Positions 45,606 to 57,524 of a stretch of DNA of 64,000 nt are shown piece after piece; position 1 is the first letter of the stretch; the number at the start of each line of letters is the position of its first letter. The notes beneath the pieces were generated by a model, which saw only the letters and a program-made list of their open reading frames with translations, made no database searches and was not told the DNA's origin. Origin of the DNA: Bombyx mori (taxonomy: Eukaryota > Arthropoda > Insecta > Lepidoptera > Bombycidae); NCBI RefSeq assembly GCF_030269925.1, contig NC_085131.1, positions 10,153,501 through 10,217,500 on the forward strand. Direction: 5' to 3'. A program made the position numbers and the translations under genes.

Positions 45606-45947
45606 ATTAATAATACTCGTTTTCATTCCACGTGTAAATAGTTTTAAATTTAATTTATAGAATTATTATTATCTTTTGTGAGCCTCAAATGTGTATGTGT
45701 CGCGTTTTCAATAAAATAAACGCACATTTAGGTTAATTGAAGCTTAAAACGTAACACCGTAGCTATTTATAGTTGAGTACAGAACTGAAGGTGGGCGCTC
45801 AGAATGTTTACAAAGCATTTGCTTAATAACTGAAAGTTCGGGGAGTCGGGTCGAATTCTCCTAATACCTTGTTGTCTAGGAGCTAGCGATTTTTTACTAT
45901 TCGGTCATTCGATAAATACATATTTTTTATTCGTTAACATTCACTTA

Positions 45948-46136
45948 TTTCTGCCGTGAGGCAGTAATGCGTTTCGGTTTCAAGGGTGGGGCAGCCGTTG
46001 TAACTATACTTGAGACTTTAGAACTTCTCTCAAGGTGGGTGGCGCATTTACGGTGTAGATGTCTATGGACTCCAGTAACCACTTAACACCAGGTGGGCTA
46101 TGAGCTCGTCCACCCATCTAAGCAATAAAAAAAAAC
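45948..46136 (+). mobile_element. Bm1 SINE, 5'-truncated
   Basis: CTTATTTCTGCCGTGAGG to CATCTAAGCAATAAAA. Confidence 0.88.
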
Positions 46137-46275
46137 ATCTTAAAGAGTGTTTTATTATTTCAATTTTAATGTATTATTATGCTACTCTTGTTTGTGTAAG
46201 TACTCTTGTTTGTTTTAAAATTTCAAATGTATTTAATAAATTATATTATCTTTTGCCCTTTCGCCTTATCGTATA

Positions 46276-46491
46276 CTAGCGACCCGCCCTCGCTTCGCTT
46301 CGGAAACATTAAAACACACATGAAAAAAAAAAAAAAAAAGTAGCCTATGTTCATCAGGGACAATGTCGGCTTCTAATGGAAAAAGAATTTTTCGGTCCAA
46401 TTCAAATCGGTCCAGTAGTTTCGGAGCCTATTCGAAACAAACAAACAAACAAATCTTTCCTCTTTATAATATTAGTATAGATCACAGTGCT
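46276..46491 (-). mobile_element. Short non-autonomous Helitron, family C
   Basis: Minus-strand A|TCTATACTAATATT to GGCGGGTCGCTAG|T, 216 bp. Same design as 42262-42469. Confidence 0.88.
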
Positions 46492-46599
46492 TACTACTTT
46501 ACAGTTTTATTGAAGTTACGGACGCTTGAGATTTTATTCGCCGAAATTTTAATATCGCGCTAACTATAGAAAATTTAAAAACAATGAAAACTACATTTT

Positions 46600-48270
46600 T
46601 TCTTCAGTCTGTTATGTTAAAAGTTTGGATGAATATTGTTTATTAGGTACGGTGTTGATGAAATAAGATCTACCAGCTCCTGACTACTAATGTTGCTATT
46701 AGCGTACATGTGTGCGTGAACTATTATCAAACTAGTAGATAAGCGCGTATGTGTGCAAGGGTCGTAAGGGTTGCCATGACGACGTATCTTAAAGATCTCC
46801 CTCTCTGCCTCTCAGTTTTCTCCTTTCTCCTTTGCGCGCGTTTCTTGTCGGGAGGCGTGAAATTGTACGGTCCGCAGAAAAGAATGTCTTTTGGAAATTG
46901 AAAAGATTTAGAATATGTATAAAAGATTTAAGGAATTTTTTTAGTCCATACGAAGAAAAGTTTTTTTAAAAAGCGTATTTGTTTACTTTAATTGAAACAG
47001 AGGCAAAGCAAATCATTTGATCAAAATTGTATTGCAATGAACACGTTTGCATTTGATGTATTTAAATTTGTTGTGCTTGTAACAAGTCAGCTAATATCAC
47101 AACAAGCTAATATATACTTATTATTATGGAAAGGGTTTTCAAGTAAGCTAAAAGTCGTGCATATTTAAAAATAGAAAATTTTAAGTTGTCTGTTTCATTT
47201 ATTAATTTCTACATACATATGCTATATACATATCGTTGAATGATTTATTAACGAATATATTCATGATAGTGGACTGATTCAGTTAATAAAAACTATAAAA
47301 ATGTAAATATTATATTTATTTGTTTTGCGAGCGGTCCCGTAGGGTTAACCGGGCCGCGTGGGGGGCAAGCCCCACTAATGGAGTGGCGACCTGCGCCCCT
47401 CGCCCCGCTCCCACAAGCCATAAAATTGTAAATTACTGATGAGCCGGCTGGACTAATATCGATTTATTGATAGTTTTGCACGGCTCTCATTTCATTTTGA
47501 CAGCTTGATACAAAAAATTTGACAGATTTACTTGTTTTTTTTTATAAATTACTTCACGAGTATATTAATTAAGTATCATAGAGAACTTATTCGTGTATTT
47601 TTTATACTTATTTTTAAGTTACTGTAATAATTATGATTATTTTGATTAAAATGAAATATAATAAGTACTTCTAATAAAAGGCGGCTTATCCGAGCCTGAT
47701 ACAAATTTGCTTATTTCTTTCTTTGTAGTAAAAATGTTCTTCATAACTATTGCAGATAAATAAATTTATTAAAAGATCCTCGAACTCGAAACTGATAAAG
47801 GTTCCCATTTTAAAGCGGTTTTGGTCAAATTGATCTTTTCAAAACATTTTCTTAGGTAACGTCGTAGACATTAGCTTTATGGGTTAATTTTACGTTTATT
47901 AGTTTCAATTTATTACTGTCGAATACTTTACAGCCTTTTTTAGTCACGGACGACTGAAAATGAAAATAAGAAATGCGAGATGAAACGGTAAAAGTAGTTT
48001 TAATTATTATTTAAGCGAGTCCATCACGGAAGTATCTCAATTAATGTTTTTTTTATTACAGATTGATTTATTACAGGTAAGACGGCTTCACGACAGGATA
48101 GCATAATACCCAGCGACGTATAGGGCATGATGTACGCACCAATACCTAGGCATATAATTATGCTAGTTGATCTTAATTACATAATGCTATCTTATCCTTA
48201 TTCTTTATCGCGGAAGTAATTTATGGGCGCATATTAGGTTAGTTAAAAAAGGTGGCGGCATGAAAATTGA
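46600..48270. other. Stretch without recognised genes
   Basis: AT-rich except for a GC-rich patch at 47330-47420 that contains a short GC hairpin (GGGGCAAGCCCC). Confidence 0.4.
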
Positions 48271-48279
48271 AAATTTAAT

Positions 48280-48468
48280 TTTTTTTCCTACCAATTTTAC
48301 TAGCCTTGAGGGCCTATACTAGATTCACAGAGCGTACGAGCTCACGGGGCTCTAACTTGAGAACGTTGCTAACACTAGCCCTAGCAAGAGCAGTGCTTCG
48401 CAAAATTTACCACCGGATCGGAAACGCGACCCACTGAGAAGATCCAATAAGAAACTCAGTAGCCCAGT
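48280..48468 (-). mobile_element. BMC1-like LINE 3' end
   Basis: TTTTTTTTCCTACCAATTT, then ACCACCGGATCGGAAACGCG and CCCACTGAGAAGATCC. No coding part. Confidence 0.8.
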
Positions 48469-49333
48469 CCTGACTCATCATCATCATACGTATAGGAATA
48501 TAAAACTACTCCAAATATATCGTTAATTAATTGTAAAAGTCGCGTTTCACTGGCAATAAAATGTTTGAGTGTTACTTGCACATTACTCGTATGCGATAAA
48601 CTCATATATCTATAATACGTTATGTACTAAATAAATTTATAAATAAAAATAAAAAAATTATGAAATCGTGACTTACCTAATAGGGATGAGAAGAAGCACA
48701 AAAATTTGACTCGATTACATTTTCGCGTATCGATGTGGATCGAACAGCGACCCTCAAGAGACTGTACCTACTGAAAATTTTGAAACGATTTAGTTGAAAG
48801 AGATTAAATAAAAACATTAATATTTATAAGTGTCCGGTTTTGATCCGGTCAAGGAGTTATGTTAATGTGGTATACAATAAAAACCGGTTTCGAGATATAC
48901 AAATTAGGGATACTAAATGCACAGTCAGGATAATTATAAACCGTATTTTCAAACACTTAAGGTCCACGTTAGATGTGGTCATGAAAATCGAATTGATAAT
49001 GATGAAAGGTGTGTGCATACGTAATAAGCGTTGCAGCATCCCCTAAGAAAGATCTGAACTCTGGTCTCTCTGACCCTGAGCTGTTTTGATATTTGTCCAG
49101 TGTCATGGGAATGTTACTGCTATGAGATTCTGTGGGAAACTATAGTCGGTTTTGTGTAAATTTTTCACTAGAGGAAACAATTATATCTAATTATGTAGTT
49201 ATATTGGTTTAGTTTCTCTGATCGGATTCGTCATATCTTAAGTAATTTTTCAATTTCCTTCATTTAGATTAAGCTCCGGTAATGCTTGGCACTATTATAC
49301 CTAACTTTTACAAATGATAAATATATTAAAGTT

Positions 49334-49655
49334 TTTTTTTATTACCTACATAGGTGGACGAGCTCACAGCCCACCTGGTATTAAGTGGTTACTGAAGCCC
49401 ATAGATATCTACAACGTAAATGCGTCACCCATCTTGAGATATCAGTTTTAAGGTCTCAAGTATAGTTACAACGGCTGCCCCACCCTTCAAACCGAAACGC
49501 ATTACTGCTTCACGGCAGAAATAGGCAGGGTGGTGGTACCCACCCGCGCGGACTCACAAGAGGTCCGACCACCAGTAATTACGCAAATTATAATTTTGCG
49601 GGTTCGATTTTTATTACACGATGTTATTCCTTCACCGTGGAAGTCAATCTATATA
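49334..49655 (-). mobile_element. Bm1 SINE, lacking only the tRNA head
   Basis: T-rich tail to CCACCAGTAATTACGC, then continues through TTTGCGGGTTCGATTTTTAT and CCTTCACCGTGGAAGTCAA before breaking off. It therefore includes the tRNA-unrelated 5' region. Confidence 0.88.
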
Positions 49656-49916
49656 CGAGTATACCTACAATACGATTTTACTGATGTTTATGTCAAAATT
49701 ATTACTTCTCTCGTCCTATACAATTATCTATTATAATAAGAAATGGTACATTGGGCAATTATTTCGCTTTTTATTGTCTAAAGCGGGCTCATTGATCACT
49801 AGTTGAGCATAAACGAAATCTCAGTTTGTCCACCCTTCAAACTGTAATTTATTATTACTTTGTGGCACAGATAGACAAGATATTGGGAGTCATACGTACG
49901 ATTTAATTAACATATA

Positions 49917-50194
49917 TGAGTCGTCTATTATCAAAGGTGGCAATCTGTACATTTGGACAAAAAAATGTTATTGATATGTCAATACAGATTGATTTGAATA
50001 TAATCGTCTCCTTCAAAGAATACGGTTCAAAACCTGCATTATATAAAGGTTATTAGTTAACCTGTTATTTATCTAAGATGTCGTTCCGAAGAGTTTTGTG
50101 ACTGCCAATGGAACACAAAGTCAATAATTAGTTTTTCTGATTTACCAATAATTGTCCAAAAGTCAGATTGCCGGCTTTGATAATAGTCGACTCA
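49917..50194. mobile_element. 278-bp MITE, copy 2
   Basis: Same terminal inverted repeats and exactly the same length as 14620-14897, flanked by TATA on both sides. No coding capacity. Confidence 0.85.
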
Positions 50195-50275
50195 TATATG
50201 CGTTAAATAACCTATGTTATTTTAAACCAGTTGTTTGACTTAATAAGTGTCTACTGAAACAAAATCAAACCGTCC

Positions 50276-50384
50276 CTTTATTGTAAATGTCAACAGATGA
50301 GCGTACGGGCGATCATCTGATATTGATGGTCACTGGTAATCATAGACATTGACAAAGTCAGGGCCACAGCCAAGCCGCCTATAA
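50276..50384 (-). mobile_element. LINE 3' end, 60-kb family, decayed
   Basis: TTTATTGTAAATGTCAACAG, GATCATCTGATATTGATGG and GCCACAGCCAAGCCGCC show an old copy. Confidence 0.55.
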
Positions 50385-50676
50385 TATCTTGCTAATATCT
50401 AGATTTAGTTGTATAAAGTTGATTTTATATTTACATGTAAAAATCTAAAGCTTTGTGTGAATAAATGATTATATTTTAATTTTATTAATAAATTCTTCAG
50501 TATATTGGACCAACCTAATATATGTTAGTTGAGAAAAATACCACCGATATAGGTATAAGAAGAAGTTGGATACATAATGAAGATGATAAGATTACTAAGT
50601 ACTACTTGTAGGATTGTAAAGAATCAACTGTATAGAGTCTGTTAAAAAGACACTATTATATCTATATACAGAGAAG

Positions 50677-50850
50677 CTGATGATAGTTGGTCAGGTTGAC
50701 GGGAGAAGATCGCGCAGACGCTCACCCATCCGCTGGTCTGATCTAGTAAAGACGCTCACCGGCCTGCCAATAACCGAGGCCATAAAGACCGCCGAGGACA
50801 GGAAGACGTGGGGAAGCACTGTGCATCGAGTGGTCAACATTCCAAATTAG
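50677..50850 (+). pseudogene. RTE-like LINE ORF carboxy-terminal fragment
   Basis: Fifty-seven codons are open to TAG. They read RRRSPIRWSDLVKTL and then AEDRKTWGSTVHRV, which matches the RWxDDL...AxDRxxW tail behind the reverse transcriptase of RTE-type elements. Upstream parts are missing, so it is dead. Clade assignment is from motif memory. Confidence 0.6.
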
Positions 50851-51337
50851 ACATGACCTTCAGCAATGAAGAGATCGACTCAGAAGAGATCAAAAAATTA
50901 TTTCCCTATTTTATAGTTTGGTGTATATATAGCCTGCGTAAGAGAGATTAACGCCCTCACCTCTGATCTAGGAATGGTGATAAAATTGTGTACTTAATTA
51001 TCGACATAAATCAACTGTGGACATTCAAGAGCATATATGTATATATATGTACGACAACACAGGGCCCCTCCTACCTCTGTTCGTGTTCATTTCCTGCTGG
51101 AAATCGTCTTGCTCTGCCCGTCTCTCGTCCCACTATTAAATTACTAACTTCAAGCCGTTGATATTCGATTTGCTTATGTATGTTCGGTTTTTCGGTGATG
51201 ACGTAATTTTGACGGTACAATATTGATATTCTCTGTGGCACGTTTTAAAAAAAAAACATAAGGCTAGTAAAGTTGGTCATACTGTTTTTCGACTTTTGCA
51301 AAAAAATATTTTTTTTAAATTCATATTTATGTTATGT

Positions 51338-51555
51338 AGTTTTTTTTAAATTGCTTATATGTGTGGACGAGCTCACGGCCCACCTGGTGTTAAGTGGTTG
51401 CCGGAGCCCATAGACATTTACAACGTAAATGCGGCCACCCACCTTGAGATATGAGTTTTGATCTTTTAAACCGAAGCGCATTAGTGCTTCACGGCAGAAA
51501 TAGTCAGGGTGGTGGTACCTACTCGTACATTCTCAATAGACGTCTTACCACCAGT
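51338..51555 (-). mobile_element. Bm1 SINE, 5'-truncated with internal deletion
   Basis: TTGCTTATATGTGTGGACG to GTCTTACCACCAG. Part of the centre between GAGATATGAG and CCGAAGCGC is missing. Confidence 0.82.
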
Positions 51556-51642
51556 TCTTGGGGCTTTGACACTTAGACTTTTACATCAATTATATGTATG
51601 GACAAGTTTTTATATCAAAAACAATCATAGATAAATTATATA

Positions 51643-51749
51643 AATTATAATTGCTTCTAGATAATGTATTATATAATATAATAGATATAGATAATGTATT
51701 ATATAATATAATACATTATATAATACATTATCTAGAAGCAATTATAATT
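51643..51749. repeat. 107-bp AT palindrome with 35-base arms
   Basis: AATTATAATTGCTTCTAGAT at the left end is mirrored as ATCTAGAAGCAATTATAATT at the right end. The interior is itself built of nested GATAATGTATTATATAAT repeats. It could extrude as a cruciform. No transposon signature is recognised. Confidence 0.85.
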
Positions 51750-52056
51750 CACATTGATCCATTTGGAATGTTGAAGCAATGAATATCCGGACTAAGCTTC
51801 TCATACTATTTTATCCGGATTTCACGAGTCGTAAGCATAATTAATACTACGTAGGTACTTTACGTTTTAAGCTAGCGTTCAGTACTTTCATTTTATTATT
51901 CTCGACGTTTCGAATACCGGTTTTACCGTTACAGTTTTACCGGTCAAATAATTTTAATTACACGCTTCTAATGTCAAGAATTATTTCTGATGTCTGTAAT
52001 CAAAATGACGTCGGTAAAGATGGCGGAATAAAAGTGGCACTGGATTGTATAAATCA

Positions 52057-52176
52057 TCAGCCTTTATCTGCCCACTGCTGGACATAGGCCTTCCCCAATG
52101 CCTTCCACATAATGCGGTCCTCCGCCTTCCGCATCCAACGACTTCCCGCCGTGCGCACTAAGTCGTCAGTCCACCT
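52057..52176 (-). pseudogene. RTE-like LINE carboxy terminus
   Basis: Forty codons on the minus strand read RWTDDLVRTAGSRWMRKAED and end with AYVQQWADKG and a stop. This is the typical end of RTE-type LINE proteins. Only this tail is present. Confidence 0.75.
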
Positions 52177-52268
52177 GTCCATTGATCAATCGAAATTCAC
52201 TCCTGACTCTGTTACGTGTAATTTATGCGCTAAAATTTGAAAAAGATTCAGCAAAACTTCTAAAAATT

Positions 52269-52492
52269 TTTTTTTATTTTTTTTATTGCTTAGATGGGTG
52301 GACGAGCTCACAGCTCACCTGGTGTTAAGGGGTTACTGGAGCCCATAGACATCCACAAGGTAAATGCGCCACCCACCTTGAGATACAAGTTCTAAGGTCT
52401 CAAGTATAGTTACAACGGCTGCCCCACCTTTCAAACCGAAACGCATTACTGCTTCATGGCAGAAATAGGCAGGGTGGTGGTATCCACCCGCA
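52269..52492 (-). mobile_element. Bm1 SINE, 5'-truncated
   Basis: T-rich tail, ATTGCTTAGATGGGTGGACG to GGTGGTATCCACCCG. Confidence 0.9.
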
Positions 52493-52547
52493 GCCAATTC
52501 TTTACTTAAATCATTATCGTAATTCCCTTTTTTCTATCTAATTGTTG

Positions 52548-52690
52548 TTAACTTAGCTCATACGGCTCAACTTGAGAGAAATTGCTAACACTAGCACTAG
52601 CAAGAGCAGTGCTTCGCTGAACCCACCACCGGATCGGAATCGCAACCCACAAAGAGGATGCGGCGAGAAACTCAGAGAATTGTGTCTATG
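52548..52690 (-). mobile_element. BMC1-related LINE 3' UTR fragment
   Basis: TTGCTAACACTAGCACTAGC, CCACCACCGGATCGGAATCG and GAGAAACTCAGAG in reverse orientation, meeting a plus-strand fragment of the second subfamily at about 52700. Confidence 0.65.
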
Positions 52691-52709
52691 GGCTAGGTTG
52701 TACATCGGA

Positions 52710-52935
52710 CTCCCGGTAACCGTACTCATCGAAATCGGCAAAGAGTTCGACGTGCAACCTAACCTAAACATCAGCCCAGCCTTGAGTTATTAAGTCTTCT
52801 TTGGAGGCGCTCGGGTTGCTGTTAGCAAATCCTACCCCTCCTGGCTGAGCCTATGCTCGCCCACCTTTCCTAATGAAACTGGAAATGCCTCAGAGCCACA
52901 AGTAATCCTTTAAACACCAAAACTCTAAAAAAAAA
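52710..52935 (+). mobile_element. BMC1-related LINE 3' end, second subfamily
   Basis: CCGTACTCATCGAAATCGGC to an A run, sharing CTTTGGAGGCGCTCGGG and GAGCCTATGCTCGCCCACC with 4634-5014. A block of the UTR is deleted. Confidence 0.65.
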
Positions 52936-53047
52936 CAGCGAACTCTTCACCGCATTCGATGAGTTTGACAGAAACGGTGACCGGTGCTTGGAGTATAACT
53001 CACAAAATCCATTTTTTACGTAAAGGCAATGAATATTTTAGTTTCAG

Positions 53048-53246
53048 TCCGAGCGAACAGTCTGAGGCGTCCCGAGACTCGGCTACGTGCCGAATCAAAT
53101 TAGTCTCAACAATGTAATCGCAGCCAACAATACTTTACTATCGCTCCGTGCAAATTACTTCCACGCAGTACAAGTTAGGGGCGAATTGACTTTTCCTGTG
53201 TTCCCTTTAATTGGTGTTTACTTTACGACTTGTAGGTTAGTCCAGG
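53048..53246 (+). other. Candidate exon with perfect splice donor
   Basis: ATTTTAGTTTCAG ends at 53047, and CAG|GTAAGT falls at 53244-53252. The segment is less AT-rich than its surroundings. One frame is open for 60 codons up to the donor but lacks an ATG and has a stop near the acceptor, so it may be noncoding (5' UTR or lncRNA). Confidence 0.28.
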
Positions 53247-53948
53247 TAAGTTTAATCGATAACTTCTTTAATAAGCTTGATGTGTATGAGTGTGTGTTTG
53301 TGTATTATAGTCATTGTGTAGTGTCGGATTAAAATTGCTCCATCCAAACTCTTTCAGTGGGTGTCGTGAAAGGCGACGAAGTGATTTACTGGAGAATGAG
53401 TAGTAATGGTTTCTCTGAGAATTATACCAGTGTTTTATGATCGTTAACCGGTTTTTACTGGATTGCTCAAGGTGGGTTGCGGCATTCACGCTGTAATGTT
53501 TGTGTGATGAGCTATTAGGCTTCTTTTAAGGACGCTCGGACACTTTTTAACAAATCCTCCCCTCCCTGCTGAGTGAATTGCAAGCCTTCTCGAAGCCCAT
53601 ATACATCAACAACATATATACCCACCTTGAGATAAGGGTTCTAAGTTTCGGTTATGTAGTAAGCAAGTAGAAATAATTTTGATGTAGCGTGCGTCTGTAG
53701 TTCCTATTTCCGCTGCAGGTTGTGACTTGGTCTATAAAGCTCAGGGCGCCTAAGGCGTTCTTCAGATAAACACTTTATGTGCGTGCCCGATACTCTTTAT
53801 GTGTTTAGTTCGGCTATCGTCTAGTTCCATCGCTCAACTGATACGGTACAGGGCTTAAAGCAAACAACACTGATTTTATTGCTGTTTCCGTATTTCACGT
53901 CTGAAAACTTAATTTTCAGATATATACTCTTTCTTTCTTGTCGTTCGC

Positions 53949-54149
53949 TCAATGCTGAGGATCGTGACTGTATGTCAATCTTCTCCACTCGGTCCGGCTC
54001 TGCGCCATATGTACCGCTCCCTGTATCTGGCCTCCAGTTACCTCCTTGAGTTGGTCCGCCCATCTAGCTGGCGCTCTTCCTCTAGCGCGCTTCTCCTCCA
54101 TTTGTCCGAGAATAATGAGTTTCTCCTGGCTGTGCAATGGGGATCGCAT
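53949..54149 (-). pseudogene. LINE ORF carboxy-terminal fragment
   Basis: The minus strand reads GRAPARWADQLKEVTGG followed by AQSRTEWRRLTYSHDPQH and a stop. This is the RxRGRxPxRWxDxL...AxxRxxWR tail of RTE-like or related non-LTR elements. It differs clearly from the copies at 52057 and 63117, so it comes from another family. Confidence 0.6.
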
Positions 54150-54564
54150 TATGTGCCCAAAGTAACTCCGGATCCTTATACTCTAAATCAAAACAAATTG
54201 CTGCCTTTTTTTTTTCTGGCAATATCTTTGGTCATGCTTAGTCATCTTCTAGAATCTAGATCATAGATATAATATCTCTATATAGGGTATGATACATATA
54301 CAATGTTTCATGATGTGTTTACGAAGTAATACCTTTTTTATGCAATTATAAGACTTCAACCTTTAGCATTAACTTGCTTTCCGTGGTAATATCTACTGTT
54401 TCTTCGTTTAGTAAAATTAGCTTACAGAAGCCATGGAGAAAACTTTGATAGGAGTATAGAAAACTATATCGCTCTATATATTGTGTTGTTTATTTTTATC
54501 AAGTATTTTTACTCTACACGAATAAAACCTAACAGAAACTGGTCACTGTCATTTATTAGTTTTA

Positions 54565-54841
54565 AAGTCGTCGTGGCCTAAAGGATAACACGTCCGGTGT
54601 ATTTGTATATAGCGATGCACCGGTGTTCGAATCCCGCAGGCGGGTACCAATTTTTCTAATGAAATACGTACTTGACAAATGTTCAGGACTGACCTCAACG
54701 GTGAAGGAATAACGCCGTGTAATAATAATCAAACCCGCAAAATAATAATTTGCGTAATTACTGGTGGTAGGTAGGTTACGTTGGGCTTTGAGCCCAATGT
54801 GGGCTTTGAGCTCGTCCACCCATCAACGCAATAAAAATAAA
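54565..54841 (+). mobile_element. Bm1 SINE with intact head and deleted body
   Basis: Good A and B boxes (GTGGCCTAAAGG, GTTCGAATCCC), then body to ACTGGTGGTAGG, then a jump to the last about 60 bases (GGGCTTTGAGCTCGTCC). The central part is gone and GGGCTTTGAGC is duplicated at the joint. Confidence 0.88.
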
Positions 54842-54969
54842 ACAATAGTGGAAACACTCGTTGGTTCCCGCTAAAAAAAATTCCTCAAAAACCATAGAGG
54901 TTCGAAATTCCAAACTCCATAAGTGCGTTAGAAAATATGAACAAACAAAATTCGATTTCACACTCAAAC

Positions 54970-56040
54970 ACTTTCTTTGACCTATTTTATGCCGAATTGG
55001 CTGACCTAGCTTAACCTAAACGTTGCGTGAATTCCTTTTTCACCAACGTTTAAAAATAGCCCCAAGAAATGCAACCCCTCAGGCGAGGGCACACGCTCCG
55101 ACTACTAATGGGGTCGCATTGTCGACGCAGACACGCACGCCCTTTGCCAATGTTCCTGTGAGATAGGCCTTTATATAGAAACGATAGGCAGGATGCTCTG
55201 GCTGCTTCTTACAATTCTTAATTCAAAATGAAAACAAGAATGGTCTGGTCTGGACTGTTCTGGAAAAGTACAACTGAAGCTAAGGGATTAACTGCCGGCA
55301 GGACGTGTCATAACCTTGGACGGTACGCTTCATCGTATTTACAATTACTAGGGCATTGTAAAGTCCTATCTTGATTTCAAAGTCCTAAGTAGCTATTACT
55401 AAGTAGCTTTTATTTTGGGAGTAGGTCGAAAGATTTTTACAATGATATTCTAGATATGAGTTACCTACCGGTACGTCATATCAGTCTACTCGAGATATTG
55501 TTACGACTAGGGTTGCCAAACGTCCTGTATTTCCCGGCACGTCCGTATTCGAACCGTACGATTATAATTGTATTGATTTTTATAAATATGTTAAAACCGA
55601 TAAAAATATGTTAAAACTGACTTGCTCCTCGGAGAAATATAAAAAAAATAAAGAATGTCACTATATAATTTTGTTTTTTATTTGTCCCGGGTAAAAAACT
55701 AAATTCCCGTATTTTTTGCCTATTTAAACATTTGCCCCTAATAGGCTGAAAAAAAATCTGTCAACCTTAATTTCGAATATACTACCCTATGTATGTTAGT
55801 AGTATCCCCATCCATTTTCTCCACAGATTCCTGTTACATAGCAATTGTCGATCAAGAGATTTGTAAATAATAAAATATATTTTTGTTATTATAATTCAGG
55901 GTCTCGTTAAATAGTCAGTAGCAAATCTGTAGTGCTGTAATTAAAACTAAAATCTCGGACGTGTTAAGAACTCGAGAATTAGATTATGCAAATACGTAGT
56001 GCCTACCTATTTGCCAAATAGTTTGGTTAATCTATGCTAA
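54970..56040. other. Stretch without recognised genes
   Basis: 55500-55760 contains words such as GTTGCCAAACGTCCTGTATT that look like a dispersed repeat I cannot name. Confidence 0.35.
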
Positions 56041-56134
56041 ATAAGCGACCAGACAGATTGCGGAGCAATAAGGTTTTATGTGTCAGACAGACCACAATCT
56101 ACAAAGGTAAAGGCTCCAAAAATGACAGCTATCA

Positions 56135-56252
56135 TTAAAGTCGGTAATTTGGCTGACCCTTTGGCGTTGCTGACATCCACGAGCGACGGTAACCACTTAC
56201 CACCAGATGGGCCGTACCCTCGCCTACCTGCAGAGGCAATAAAAAAGTCAGG
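56135..56252 (+). mobile_element. LINE 3' end, 60-kb family
   Basis: TTGGCGTTGCTGACATCCAC, CACCAGATGGGCCGTACCC and a GAGGCAATAAAAAAG tail, diverged. Confidence 0.7.
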
Positions 56253-56854
56253 TGTACTTTTGTTCGCGTGGAAACTATTTTTTAAAGATTTTACATACTT
56301 ACTTATCTTAGAATAAGATTAGATTTTAGATAAATTATTTGAATGTTTTTTATCCCAGAATATGTCAAATAGAATTATAAATCTTCAATTTTGAATAACG
56401 TCGGTAATGTCCAACATTACTTTCATTATAATTAGTGTACCGACTTAATTTTGATAATAATATAAATAAAATAGTATGTGTATGCATGTGTATGCTATGT
56501 GTAAATGTATATTTAGCGTGACAGCGAGTGATACAGCGTGTTATTCGAATGAAAAACATTTATAGGTATTTAATACCGATTTCATTATTTCATCCAATTC
56601 TTTTGTAGTTACATCAATATGTTTCATTGGTATTGTGTTATTAAAGGTAGCAATCTACAATACGTCCGCACATAATGCAATATACCAAAATATGTGTGTG
56701 TATATTATAAACAAACTCCACATTAATACATGTTCCGGCAACAAAGCCTCATGAAAACAACACAAGCACAAGACGTGTTCGGAGTTAGTCTTGTATCGCA
56801 GGTGGCCAACTAAACTGAACTGGCCTAAACTGGTTATAACAAGTTAATGCTGTA

Positions 56855-56884
56855 GGGGGACCGCGAGAGGGTTGGGGGGTGGGG
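56855..56884 (+). other. G-rich tract
   Basis: Four G runs of three to six, one loop of nine bases. Confidence 0.4.
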
Positions 56885-57186
56885 ACTTTAACTAGATTCC
56901 TCCCGACTTTCTCCTACTAGATAATGATCTTCGGTACGTGGGTGCTTGGATGATGGTTAGAGTAGCGTTTCGAACGCTGCGTTTTGACGCTCGTTTGTTG
57001 AAATATTTTGGTGGTGATGATATCACTTTGAGCTTCAAAGAATGTGACCATTGCTTTTTATTTGGTATAGTTACATAAATGAAAAAGCGCTCAATCCGCT
57101 CGATGTTAATCTGTTAGGATAATCTGTAGATATTAAAAAGATTATAGTGAAATCATTGGGTATTCCGAGATAAGTTTTTTTTTAGT

Positions 57187-57254
57187 AGTACTAGTTTTAG
57201 ATAGTTTTTAATTCTTTTTTTTACTAGTACTAGTGTTAGATAGTTTTTAATTCT
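57187..57254 (+). repeat. 39-bp tandem duplication
   Basis: AGTACTAGTTTTAGATAG and AGTACTAGTGTTAGATAG start two nearly identical units; the second is partial. Confidence 0.8.
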
Positions 57255-57410
57255 AGGCTTCTACAGTATTTCATTGTCGAACTTTGAGATTCGAACAAGA
57301 GCATTTTTTTATTGCTAAAACACTTCATCGAGGTTAGTCTTAAATAAATATCCAATTAATTGAGTTATTTTTGAACAACATCATATTGGGTTAGTAAAAT
57401 TTCTTAACAT

Positions 57411-57511
57411 TTTTTTTTGCTTAGGTGGGTGGACTAGCTCACGGCCAACACGGTTTTAAGTGGTTACCGGAGCCCATAGACATCTACAACGTAAATGCCG
57501 CCACCTACCTT
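57411..57511 (-). mobile_element. Bm1 SINE 3' end
   Basis: TTTTGCTTAGGTGGGTGGAC to CCGCCACCTACCTT. A LINE tail of the same orientation follows directly. Confidence 0.82.
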
Positions 57512-57524
57512 AATTGAATTAATT

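Noticed and set aside
48046..48085. 15-nt micro-exon between TTATTACAG and GTAAGA
   Set aside because: Nearly the same words occur at 37120-37155 without a proper donor, which points to a repeat rather than an exon.
49530..49806. Frames overlapping the Bm1 copy
   Set aside because: They begin inside SINE sequence and have no similarity to known proteins.
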